Assembly (NCBI RefSeq): GCF_007018905.1
Contig: NZ_CP041402.1
Coordinates: forward strand, 2,902,001-2,966,000
Direction of reading: 5' to 3'
DNA: 64,000 nucleotides
From: Tardiphaga sp. vice304
Lineage (GTDB): Bacteria > Pseudomonadota > Alphaproteobacteria > Rhizobiales > Xanthobacteraceae
The notes under the pieces are model-generated. The model was not told the DNA's origin and searched no databases. It was given only the letters and a program-made list of their open reading frames with translations. A program made the position numbers and the translations under genes. Below, in pieces: positions 17,075-25,506 of the stretch. Every line of letters starts with the position of its first letter. Position 1 is the stretch's first letter.

Positions 17075-20000
17075 ATGAATACGGCGTTGCCCGCGCAGGC
17101 TAGTGTTGCGCAAACGGACAGGCTCACAGCCCTGCCGAAGCCCACAGCGCCGGTAATTGTCCGCGAACGACTTGTCGATCTGTTGCGGCGTGATCTCGTC
17201 GGCCCGCATCCCGATCTCGATCCCGACCTTGCGCGCGAGGTCATCGCCGGTGTCGCGCCATCTACCTGGTATCTGACCGGCTTTCTCGGACCTCGCCGCG
17301 ACACCGGCAATGCCCGGGTCGGGGCGACAAAAAGCGACGACGTCGCTGCCGAGCAATTTGCCGAAGACCTGCTCGAAGCGCAGCGGGCTAGCGAGAGCCT
17401 GTCGGAAGTCGCCCAGGGCCGAGGCGATGCGCCGGATGAGGGAAATCCTGAATCGCCACCGACGCGCTCGTTCCAACCTTCGTCCATCGGGCTGACCGTG
17501 CTTTTGCCGCGCAATGCGAAGCAGTTGCAAGCGCGGGTGAGCTGGGGCGACTACGTCACCGAACCCAGGCTGGATGACGCTGTCTTTCTTGAAGTCGCGC
17601 GTGAGGCTGCAGAGGAGCGGGGTGATGTTCCCAGGGCGCCGCCGCGGCAGAGCCTGGACTGGCGTCGCATTCCGCGAGAGGAACCGATCCCCATTTCGAT
17701 TCGCGGCGGCGATGAGCCGCAACGGGTTGTCGTTCCGAACAGCGCCTCGCCGATGGCGCCAGGAGGCGGGCTTGAGCTTGTCGTCTCTGCCCGCCCGATC
17801 GACACGGCCGGAATCGATGGGGTCAAGAGGGAGCTGCTGGCTGTCTCGGTATTCCTGGTCAATTCCAGGCCGATGACGATGCGTTTTCGCGATGTCGTAT
17901 TCTGCTTCCAGGCGCGCCTGCAGCTGGATTTTGCCGGGGGCTTTGAGCGGCGTGACGACCGCGCCTCCTATGATGCCGTCGAATTCGATGCACGGCTGGC
18001 CGACCTGCATTATCAGGACGTCTGTTCCTATGCGGTTGGTCACAACACATCGGGCGATTGGGCTGCACCCAACGATGAAAAACTCGTCACCACTGTCTTC
18101 ACCAATCCGCTACCCATGCAGGAGGTCGAGAAGCTCGGTGCTGATGTCGAGATTGGCGGCGTTGAGCGCAGCATGGCGGCGCTCGCCGAAGCCGCGCAAG
18201 ATGGCAGCTCATTGGATGCGGCCTTGTCCGGTATCCCGAGCGCGTACGAGCTCTGGGCGAAGCAGCAGGCAGCTCTAGTACCAGGCATCGAGGGCTTACG
18301 ACGCCGTGAGGTCGCGACCAAGTGTCTTCAAGACATCGAGACGGCGCGCAAACGCATTGAATCCGGGGTTGCGCGCCTCAAGACCGATCCGCTGAGTCGC
18401 GAAGCCTTCGGCATTATGAATCGTGTGATGGAGCGCGCGAACCGCCAGCGCGGTGCCGCGAACAACAAGAAGCCGCCAGCTCTGCAGGATACTCCGACAT
18501 GGCGGCTGTTTCAGCTCGCATTCATCCTGCTTAACCTCGATGGTCTGGTCGATCCCGTCCATCCCGACCGACCAATAGTGGATCTGCTTTTCTTCCCGAC
18601 CGGCGGCGGCAAAACCGAGGCGTATCTCGGCCTCGCAGCCTTGGCGATTGCGCGCAGACGGCTCGACAATCCTGGGCTGGAAGGAGCTGGCCTGTCGGTG
18701 GTGATGCGCTACACGCTGCGCCTGCTGACGCTCGACCAGTTACAACGCGCGGCGGGTCTCGTCTGCGCGCTCGAATTGGAGCGCAAGAAGAGAAATCGTC
18801 TCGGCGACTGGCCAATCGAGATCGGCCTCTGGGTTGGCGGCGGGGCTACTCCCAACAATCTCGGCACCTCCAAAAACAAGAAGGAGAACACGGCCGTCTT
18901 CTGGCTCGAGCAGTACAAGAAGGGGCGGGGGCCGGCACCGGCTCCGCTCAAGAACTGTCCCTGGTGCGGGGGCGAGCTGAAGAAAGACGCGTTCACACTT
19001 TATCCCTCAGCGGCGAAGCCACAGCGGCTCGATCTGCGGTGTTACGAGATCGAGTGCGACTTCTCCAGCGAGCGGCTTCCCATCGTGGTTGTGGATGAGG
19101 AGATCTATCGGCGTCTGCCGGCTTTCATGATCGCCACCGTCGACAAGTTCGCCAATGTACCTTGGGAGGGCCGGACTGGGGCGTTCTTCGGCCACGTCGA
19201 GCGCAGCGATGCGACGGGTTTTTATGGCGCCGCAGAGACTGGCGGCACCCGCCTGAATGCTGAACTTCGGCCTATCGATCTCATCATCCAAGACGAACTT
19301 CATCTCATTTCAGGACCTCTTGGAACGGTCGCCGGCCTGTACGAAACAGCGTTCGACCTGCTGTCCTCCCGCAAGATCAACGGCGAATGGCGCCGACCGA
19401 AGATCGTTGCTTCGACCGCAACCGTCCGGCGCGCCGAGACGCAGATCCGTAATCTGTTCGGTCGAGATCGAACCTCGATTTTCCCGCCGCCCGGCGTCAG
19501 CCGCGACGACGCGTTTTTTGCCAAGGTTGATCGCGACACGCCGTCACGGCTCTACCTCGGTGTGGCGTCGCCGGGGCGCGGGCCGAAGTTGGTCTTCTTG
19601 CGTGCGTTGCAGACTTTGCTGTCGGGAGCCGCCGCGCTGTCGAGCGGCGGAAAAAACGATCCTGCCGACCCCTATCTGACGGCGCTTTGCTATTTCAATG
19701 CGCTGCGGGAACTGGGCGGTGCGCGCCGGATCGTGGACGACGAAGTGCGCGCTCATCTGACGAATTATGGTCGCAGCCGCATCCGCAGCGAGCCGACAGG
19801 CGCCCCGTTTGCCGATCGGGTCTTGCGTGAGATCCAGGAGCTGACATCGCGCTATTCGACCGATCAGGTCTCAGAGGCACGGGCTCGGCTGGGGCTGCCG
19901 GTGTCGGACAAGAATGCCGTTGATGTCGCAATGGCCACCAACATGATCTCAGTTGGTCTCGATATTGGACGGCTGGGGTTGATGGTGGTCCAAGGCCAGC

Positions 20001-20617
20001 CCAAGACGGCGGCGGAGTACATCCAGGCGACGTCACGGGTCGGCCGCGAAAGCAAGAAGCCCGGCCTGGTCGTGACACTGCTCAACATTCACAAGCCTCG
20101 CGACCGAACGCACTACGAGCAGTTCCGTACCTTCCATCAGAGCTTTTATCGTGCTGTCGAAGCAACCAGCGTGACACCCTTTGCGCCTCGTGCTCTCGAT
20201 CGCGCACTCGCGGCGACACTGGTGGCGGCGCAGAGGCACATTGCGCCAAGCCTGACCAAGAACAAGGACGCTGACAAGGTCGCAAACGAGCCTATCGCCT
20301 ACCAACTCGTCAGATCGGTGATCGAAGCCAAGATGCGAGTGGCGCGCGAGGACAATGTGGCGATCCAACGCTGCCTCGCTCGCCTGGATGAGCTGGAGGA
20401 TGCCTGGATCAGGATCGCGGACAAACAAACCCGCAACGGAGACGATTTCGCATATGGCAACGAAGAGGCTGTTCGAAGGCTTCTTCAAGTTCCGTTCGAT
20501 CAAAAGCCCAATATGGATCCTGAACGTGAATGGTTCATCGCAGGCCGGTCGATGCGCGACACCGAACCCGTCTCGCTGCTGAAGCTTAGAAAGCCCGACG
20601 GCAGCCCTCTCGGATAG
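17075..20617 (+). CDS. drmA: DISARM helicase DrmA
   Basis: 1180 aa, with GGGGGA just upstream of the ATG. DrmA is the signature DISARM helicase and with DrmB forms the core that engages foreign DNA. Visible motifs are Walker A FFPTGGGKTE (Lys513), a Zn-binding CPWCGG (628-633) with a later RCYEIECDF, the DELH box (740-743 in IIQDELHLISGP), and motif VI-like ATSRVGRESKKPGLVV near residue 990. MATNMISVGLDIGRLGLMVV just before is the usual strand of the second helicase lobe. The length fits class 1 DrmA. drmB starts 9 bp after its stop. Confidence 0.92.
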   Translation: MNTALPAQASVAQTDRLTALPKPTAPVIVRERLVDLLRRDLVGPHPDLDPDLAREVIAGVAPSTWYLTGFLGPRRDTGNARVGATKSDDVAAEQFAEDLLEAQRASESLSEVAQGRGDAPDEGNPESPPTRSFQPSSIGLTVLLPRNAKQLQARVSWGDYVTEPRLDDAVFLEVAREAAEERGDVPRAPPRQSLDWRRIPREEPIPISIRGGDEPQRVVVPNSASPMAPGGGLELVVSARPIDTAGIDGVKRELLAVSVFLVNSRPMTMRFRDVVFCFQARLQLDFAGGFERRDDRASYDAVEFDARLADLHYQDVCSYAVGHNTSGDWAAPNDEKLVTTVFTNPLPMQEVEKLGADVEIGGVERSMAALAEAAQDGSSLDAALSGIPSAYELWAKQQAALVPGIEGLRRREVATKCLQDIETARKRIESGVARLKTDPLSREAFGIMNRVMERANRQRGAANNKKPPALQDTPTWRLFQLAFILLNLDGLVDPVHPDRPIVDLLFFPTGGGKTEAYLGLAALAIARRRLDNPGLEGAGLSVVMRYTLRLLTLDQLQRAAGLVCALELERKKRNRLGDWPIEIGLWVGGGATPNNLGTSKNKKENTAVFWLEQYKKGRGPAPAPLKNCPWCGGELKKDAFTLYPSAAKPQRLDLRCYEIECDFSSERLPIVVVDEEIYRRLPAFMIATVDKFANVPWEGRTGAFFGHVERSDATGFYGAAETGGTRLNAELRPIDLIIQDELHLISGPLGTVAGLYETAFDLLSSRKINGEWRRPKIVASTATVRRAETQIRNLFGRDRTSIFPPPGVSRDDAFFAKVDRDTPSRLYLGVASPGRGPKLVFLRALQTLLSGAAALSSGGKNDPADPYLTALCYFNALRELGGARRIVDDEVRAHLTNYGRSRIRSEPTGAPFADRVLREIQELTSRYSTDQVSEARARLGLPVSDKNAVDVAMATNMISVGLDIGRLGLMVVQGQPKTAAEYIQATSRVGRESKKPGLVVTLLNIHKPRDRTHYEQFRTFHQSFYRAVEATSVTPFAPRALDRALAATLVAAQRHIAPSLTKNKDADKVANEPIAYQLVRSVIEAKMRVAREDNVAIQRCLARLDELEDAWIRIADKQTRNGDDFAYGNEEAVRRLLQVPFDQKPNMDPEREWFIAGRSMRDTEPVSLLKLRKPDGSPLG

Positions 20618-20626
20618 TGAAATAAA

Positions 20627-22492
20627 ATGGCCGACATTACTCAGAACTTCAGCCAGCTTCTCTTGACCTATGGTCCTGGCGCCATGTTGGATTTGCCTGA
20701 AAATGCCGTGGTCGTCGCGGGTCTTCAGGATTGGGACTACAAGGGTTCGAACTGGAAGCCTGTTGAGGAAGAGCGCCTGGTTGCTTTGCTGAAACAGCAA
20801 CTCGGGACGAAGCTGAGTGTCAATTTTGGAGGGTTGCGTCACCCTCCAATGTTCGACGAGGACCGTCGCGACAACAATGGGCCAGGTGTTGCCGTCCGGC
20901 TGTTTCCATGTTGGTTTTTGGTCAACGACGCGCCGGCCACTGTCTCGAACGAAGCGCCCGTCGTACCAGGTTCGGCGAGTGATAAGCGCCGACGCATGGT
21001 TGAATTCTCGGAGCTGGACGTCACCGGCGGCGGGAAGCTGTCTTACACGGGCTCGGGGTCCAAGATAGGCGTGAACCCTATTCGTTTTGTGGGGGCCTGC
21101 ACAAAGGGCCATCTGCAGGACATCGATTGGCGCTATCTTGCTCATCGCGGCAAGGATCTGTCATGTCGCAAGCCGTTGTACTGGGTCGAGCGTGGTGTCA
21201 GCTCCGATCCCTCTGACATTTCGGTTCAGTGTACCTGCGGCGTCTCGATTAGCATGGCTGACCTCTACAAACCCCAGTTTTTGGGCAAGTGCCAATGTCA
21301 CAGCCCCTGGCTGTCGCCGCGCCGAGATTCCAGTGAGGCCTGCAATGATGACCTTCGCTTGCTGCCAAGGTCGGCCACCAATACGTACTTTCCACAGACG
21401 GTAACGGTTATCTCGCTCACCAAGTCAGATGATAGGCTTCGCCAGACCATCGTGGAGAACAAGACAACAATCGAAGGCATCCGTGCCTTGCCAAACTTCA
21501 TTGACGTTCTGAGGGCAATCCCGCAACTCAAGGACGCATTCAAGGAATTCACCGACGACGAAATCTTGCAGGCGTTGTCCAGTGACGAAGGGCCTGGTGG
21601 AAACCCGAACGAGGATCCGCGCATTGCCGAGTTTGATATGATGGCAAACGGCGCGCCCATCATCGGGAGCGATTATGCCGGGTCATTCTTTTACGCCGAG
21701 ACTTTAGCGGCACCCTTGCTCAATCTTCAGCCGCCCTGGGACGGTTTCCTGAAGAGCGTCGTGCGGGTTCATCGCCTGCGTGAGGTGACGTGCCTTTACG
21801 GCTTCACTCGCCTGGAGCCGCCGCCGACCTCTGCCGAAAGCGAGCTCGACGAAATTCAGTTGGCCGTCAACGGCGCGGACCTCGCCAGGACTGTAGAGTG
21901 GTTGCCCGCGATCGAACAGATGGGGGAGGGAATCTTCCTTCACGTCGCGCCCGAGTTCCTCAAGCAGTGGCTCGACAGCAAGGAAATTGTCTTAGAGGCC
22001 CTCAAGCTACGGGCTCGGGAGCGACGCGATGCCGAGAGGTTCAATAGGCCGCCGAAACATCGAGGAGCGGGTTATTGGGCGCTTCATTCACTGTCCCACG
22101 CCTTCATGGCCGAGCTGGCCCTCGAATGCGGCTACCCGTTGTCTTCCTTGAAGGAGCGCATCTACTCCACCGGCCCCGCCCAGGCCGATCGGTTCGGAAT
22201 CCTGATCTACACCTCGACTGCAGGTGGCCAAGGGACGCTCGGCGGCCTAAGCAACATGGCCGAGCGAGTAGGTGAGTTGCTCGCGCGTGCGACGAAGCGC
22301 CTCGCGCTGTGCTCTAATGATCCAATCTGCGCAGAGCACAGCGATGGCAGCGAGGAATACCCATTGCAGGGGGCGGCCTGCCACGCCTGCCTCCTGGTCC
22401 CGGAAACTTCCTGCGAAGCGCGCAACACGCGGCTCGATCGAGGGCTGCTGATTCAAACGGTTCTCGGTGGCGGATTTCCATTGTTAAGTTGA
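20627..22492 (+). CDS. drmB: DISARM protein DrmB (DUF1998)
   Basis: 621 aa. DrmB partners DrmA in DISARM. The N-terminus has the family opening FSQLLLTYGPGAMLDLP and a Cys-rich zone (CTCGVSI, GKCQCHSPW). The C-terminal third is the DUF1998 domain: YWALHSLSHAFMAELALE, FGILIYTSTAGGQGTLGGL, then CSNDPICAEH and AACHACLLVPETSCEARN, whose Cys and His probably bind zinc. In published class 1 operons drmC (phospholipase D) follows; here no gene with an HKD motif follows. Confidence 0.92.
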   Translation: MADITQNFSQLLLTYGPGAMLDLPENAVVVAGLQDWDYKGSNWKPVEEERLVALLKQQLGTKLSVNFGGLRHPPMFDEDRRDNNGPGVAVRLFPCWFLVNDAPATVSNEAPVVPGSASDKRRRMVEFSELDVTGGGKLSYTGSGSKIGVNPIRFVGACTKGHLQDIDWRYLAHRGKDLSCRKPLYWVERGVSSDPSDISVQCTCGVSISMADLYKPQFLGKCQCHSPWLSPRRDSSEACNDDLRLLPRSATNTYFPQTVTVISLTKSDDRLRQTIVENKTTIEGIRALPNFIDVLRAIPQLKDAFKEFTDDEILQALSSDEGPGGNPNEDPRIAEFDMMANGAPIIGSDYAGSFFYAETLAAPLLNLQPPWDGFLKSVVRVHRLREVTCLYGFTRLEPPPTSAESELDEIQLAVNGADLARTVEWLPAIEQMGEGIFLHVAPEFLKQWLDSKEIVLEALKLRARERRDAERFNRPPKHRGAGYWALHSLSHAFMAELALECGYPLSSLKERIYSTGPAQADRFGILIYTSTAGGQGTLGGLSNMAERVGELLARATKRLALCSNDPICAEHSDGSEEYPLQGAACHACLLVPETSCEARNTRLDRGLLIQTVLGGGFPLLS

Positions 22493-22567
22493 GGCCCTGC
22501 CTATGTGTTTGTCGGGTGCGGCTCAGAGGATCGTGCCGCCGCGATTGATGAATTGTAACGGGGCAAG

Positions 22568-22726
22568 ATGGAAAACGGTAGCAAGCCTATATATCGGCGA
22601 AATGCGGCGCATGTTTCACTGGAATATGAATCGCCAGAACTCTGTATTTGGTGGCAACGCGCGGTATTGCCAGATCTAAACGATCCGCTCCCACGCTTAA
22701 TTGATGTTGATATTAAGTGGGTATAG
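22568..22726 (+). CDS. Possible small protein, unknown
   Basis: 52 codons from an ATG with GGGG five bases upstream. The product (MENGSKPIYRRNAAHVSLEY, later CIWWQRAVLPDLNDPLPRLI) has protein-like composition but matches no family known to me. Its TAG stop is in frame with the excisionase-like remnant that follows, so both may come from one broken gene of about 143 residues. Confidence 0.3.
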   Translation: MENGSKPIYRRNAAHVSLEYESPELCIWWQRAVLPDLNDPLPRLIDVDIKWV

Positions 22727-22999
22727 CTCTCGTTCGTCGCATTGCGGTGGTCATGCAGCATCGGGCAGGTTGCCAAGGAATGCGCTTCAGGACAGCTTCG
22801 CGCTATGCGCCTGGGCCGTTCGTGGCGAACAACAATCGAGGATGTTGTCGCTTTCGAGGAGCGTTACACAACCAAAGTTGTGGCTCGGATTGAGAATAGG
22901 CTTCCAGCCGGAAGCGTTCCGAAGCCCCCTATGAGTCGGATGGCTGTTGCAAGGCAAGTCCAGAAGATGCTGCGGAAGCGCAAAGTGGACCGGCAATAG
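22727..22999 (+). pseudogene. Broken excisionase/HTH_17-like DNA-binding gene
   Basis: The frame after the TAG at 22724 reads SIGQVAKE directly followed by CASGQLRAMRLGRSWRTTIE and DVVAFEERY. In helix-turn-helix excisionase proteins about 13-15 residues (the recognition helix) lie between these two parts, so an in-frame deletion is likely. It has no good start codon (a TTG at 22742 only). It sits directly behind drmB, where class 1 systems have drmC. The following 23000-23313 shows no gene. Confidence 0.45.
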
Positions 23000-23313
23000 A
23001 TGACTTCGTGTTTTCGTGTGTCTCGGCTCTGAATGGTGAATTGCCAAGGCCCACTCGTCGAGGGGGCAGGGCGCTGCTTGCCCGCCAGGTCATCGAATTG
23101 TACGCACGGTGTGATCTTGGCCCAAATTATGATTGGGTGTTGGGCTTTTAAGATCGCTTTCGCATCTCATGGCATTGCAAACTTCGCCATGATGAACGCA
23201 GCTCCGTTGTGGGGTGAAAGCTTGGGCGAGGGGCTTAACCGAAGACGACCGATTTGATCCGGTCTTTGCTTATAACAGGGTAGGGTTCGAATAAACTAAG
23301 GCTAGGCGAAAGC

Positions 23314-25017
23314 CTACCAAATGTCCGCCGATATCTGGGAAAGATGGGCGACCTGTAAATGCTCAGTTGGGTCAAATACGCGCGGATTAGCGCCTTGTTC
23401 TTGTTGGATCAAAGAAATTAACCGTCCGAGAATGACTTTTCCTCGGCGATATAGTGCTGGGTTTGCGTTAAAGTCTGCTGCAGCAGTAACAGCGATTGCG
23501 CCGTGATTTATATTAGGGCCGCCGTTTTGACGCTCTCGGAATGCCTCTGCCGTACGCTGGTTAACAATATTTTCTATTGATTTTGCAGATGTATCGTTTG
23601 TTGCAATCAAAATGAGCTCCTCGATGCGATTTGCGGAGATGGCGTTATTGAGAGCGTGAAGGTGCGGCGCGTTAACAAAATACGACTCGATGTCATTCGA
23701 GGCCGTGATGAACGGGTAGATGCCCACATTGTTCAACCTAGTTGAGAACGAATTCGCATTGGCGTCGCTCATGTAATCTCGGTCTCGGTGTACCACCAAT
23801 TTAATGTTGGGAGCCTTATCGGCAAGGAAACCGCCAAGCACGAGAGCAGCGTCGGCCTTGGTACATCCAGCATACGTCGCAATTTCGATGTCATCCTCAA
23901 CGAAGCCATTGCTGAGAAGTAGGGCCTTTATAGCCTCGGTGTTCGTATCTTCAGTTGCGACTACACATCGAGTTTCGCCATCCGCGAAATAATCGACCGA
24001 ATCAAGCGCTCCCAGTTCTAGCAAAACGGAAGTTGTGTTTATGTCCGTGTTGTCGACCCGCGTTCCTTTGTTGAGCCAGATGATCGTTCCTCTGCCGTTA
24101 ACTGAGTTTAGCACATGTCGAGAGTGAGTGCTGATAATGGCTTGGAAGTCACGTTCCGACGCGAGCCGAAAAACTAGGTCGCAGAGCAATCTTTGATTGT
24201 CGGGATGTAGATGTGAGTCCGGTTCGTCCAAAATCAACACCTTAGGTTCGAATAGATGGATATAAGCGATGATTTGTGATGCTTGAAGGATCGATGTCCC
24301 GGCAGCGTCAATTGGTAATAATGCCCCACCCATCATGCGAAAAAAGACATTGATATGTTCGTCTGTTTGGGGATCGAATTCGACCTCGCATCCGATGCCT
24401 GGAAATATGGATTGCATATCTTCGACAAATGCAGCGAATAGTTCTTCGCTATCACTGAGCATGCGCAGGACGTTACGGAGCGTAAGGTTAGCGTCGCCGC
24501 GGGCAACGATTCGCCTAACGACGCCAGGCGACATGTATCGTTCTTCCTTCGGAACTCCAGCAAGACCCGGTGCGTAGATCGTGTATGGAGTTTCAAGGTC
24601 CATCAATTGTTCGCCGATGGCCCGGCCAACGATAGAGACGCCAATGTTGCGATTTCGGCCTCGTCTTAAACCGACGATGCAGGTTTGATTCTCTGTGTCG
24701 CGGAGTTCAATCTCTATTTGACTCTCCCGTGGTTCCTGCAGCGTCCCCCCGTTTGCCAAAGATAGGACGTCGCCAACTGGAGAGTAAAGAAGTTGCGATG
24801 GGTTGAACGAGAGCTGAAACCGATCATTCTGCCAGGCCAGATTTTCGCCGATCAAAGCGGCAGTCTGAGAAATGGAAACTGCAAAATGTATCGCTTGAAG
24901 CACGGTGCTTTTTCCGGAATTGTTAGCACCGATCAGCAGAGTGACATCATCCAGAGGGATTTCCACAGTAGAAATGCTCTTGAATCGCCGAACTGTGACG
25001 GAGGTAAGTCGTGCCAC
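23314..25017 (-). CDS. AAA ATPase fused to a TOPRIM-like nuclease domain (OLD/PARIS-like)
   Basis: 567 aa, GTG start at 25017 with GGAG upstream. The N-terminal 330 residues are an SMC/ABC-like ATPase: RRFKSISTVEIPLDDVTLLI, Walker A GANNSGKST (30-38), and Walker B with a following loop LILDEPDSHLHPDNQRL. The C-terminal half has TOPRIM marks: VATEDTNTEAI (acidic Glu) and KLVVHRDRDYM (DxD), then SNDIESYFVN, which recalls DUF4435. The layout fits OLD-family overcoming-lysogenisation nucleases or a fused AriA-AriB protein of PARIS; the sequence does not decide between them. It points toward drmB, is AT-rich, and is probably an independent defence gene. Confidence 0.78.
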   Translation of the reverse strand: MARLTSVTVRRFKSISTVEIPLDDVTLLIGANNSGKSTVLQAIHFAVSISQTAALIGENLAWQNDRFQLSFNPSQLLYSPVGDVLSLANGGTLQEPRESQIEIELRDTENQTCIVGLRRGRNRNIGVSIVGRAIGEQLMDLETPYTIYAPGLAGVPKEERYMSPGVVRRIVARGDANLTLRNVLRMLSDSEELFAAFVEDMQSIFPGIGCEVEFDPQTDEHINVFFRMMGGALLPIDAAGTSILQASQIIAYIHLFEPKVLILDEPDSHLHPDNQRLLCDLVFRLASERDFQAIISTHSRHVLNSVNGRGTIIWLNKGTRVDNTDINTTSVLLELGALDSVDYFADGETRCVVATEDTNTEAIKALLLSNGFVEDDIEIATYAGCTKADAALVLGGFLADKAPNIKLVVHRDRDYMSDANANSFSTRLNNVGIYPFITASNDIESYFVNAPHLHALNNAISANRIEELILIATNDTSAKSIENIVNQRTAEAFRERQNGGPNINHGAIAVTAAADFNANPALYRRGKVILGRLISLIQQEQGANPRVFDPTEHLQVAHLSQISADIW

Positions 25018-25143
25018 GAGTGCTCCGAGAAAATCTGTTGTTAGGTATCCGGCGAGGAAGCGTGATGTGCCAACAAAAGGCTAACAGAAGTTGACGTTGA
25101 GGAAAGGAGAAATACGCACTGTGCAAAGCCTTTCCTCGAGGGG

Positions 25144-25386
25144 GTGAGTATTAAACTGGCCAGTCGGCCAACCGGTTCTCATCTCCTGGATACGATGGTG
25201 CGCTGCATTCTCGAAGGTGACGAGGAACTGCCCGAGGCTATCACCGACACGATCCGAAGGCGGTCGGAAGCGAGAACAAAGTCCTTCAAGCTACTATTAT
25301 CGTTGGACTGCTCAAAGTCGCTCAAAGGTGATGACAAGTGGGCCAAGCTCCTCTGTGAGCGCGGCTATTGCAATTTTGCAGATTAA
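25144..25386 (+). CDS. Small hypothetical protein
   Basis: Up to 80 aa from GTG at 25144, or 63 aa from an ATG at 25195. The sequence (MVRCILEGDEELPEAITDTI, then RRRSEARTKSFKLLL and KWAKLLCERGYC) is helix-prone and protein-like, but no family is recognised. Just after it, in another frame, 25388-25522 encodes FTLKIDNGLDHVYVRPKLYA ending in NDCH and a stop, without a start; a frameshifted longer gene is possible. Confidence 0.3.
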   Translation: MSIKLASRPTGSHLLDTMVRCILEGDEELPEAITDTIRRRSEARTKSFKLLLSLDCSKSLKGDDKWAKLLCERGYCNFAD

Positions 25387-25506
25387 ATCGGGTCGAGGGC
25401 CAACCGGCCAGGCCGGTCGAGCAGAGGTTCACCCTCAAAATCGACAACGGATTGGACCACGTCTACGTCCGGCCGAAACTTTACGCGAAACAGTCGGCAG
25501 CATTCT

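Noticed and set aside
23303..23316. Terminator hairpin TAGGC-GAAA-GCCTA at the end of the AAA-TOPRIM gene
   Set aside because: The stem is only 5 bp, overlaps the stop codon and has no T-run on the gene's strand.
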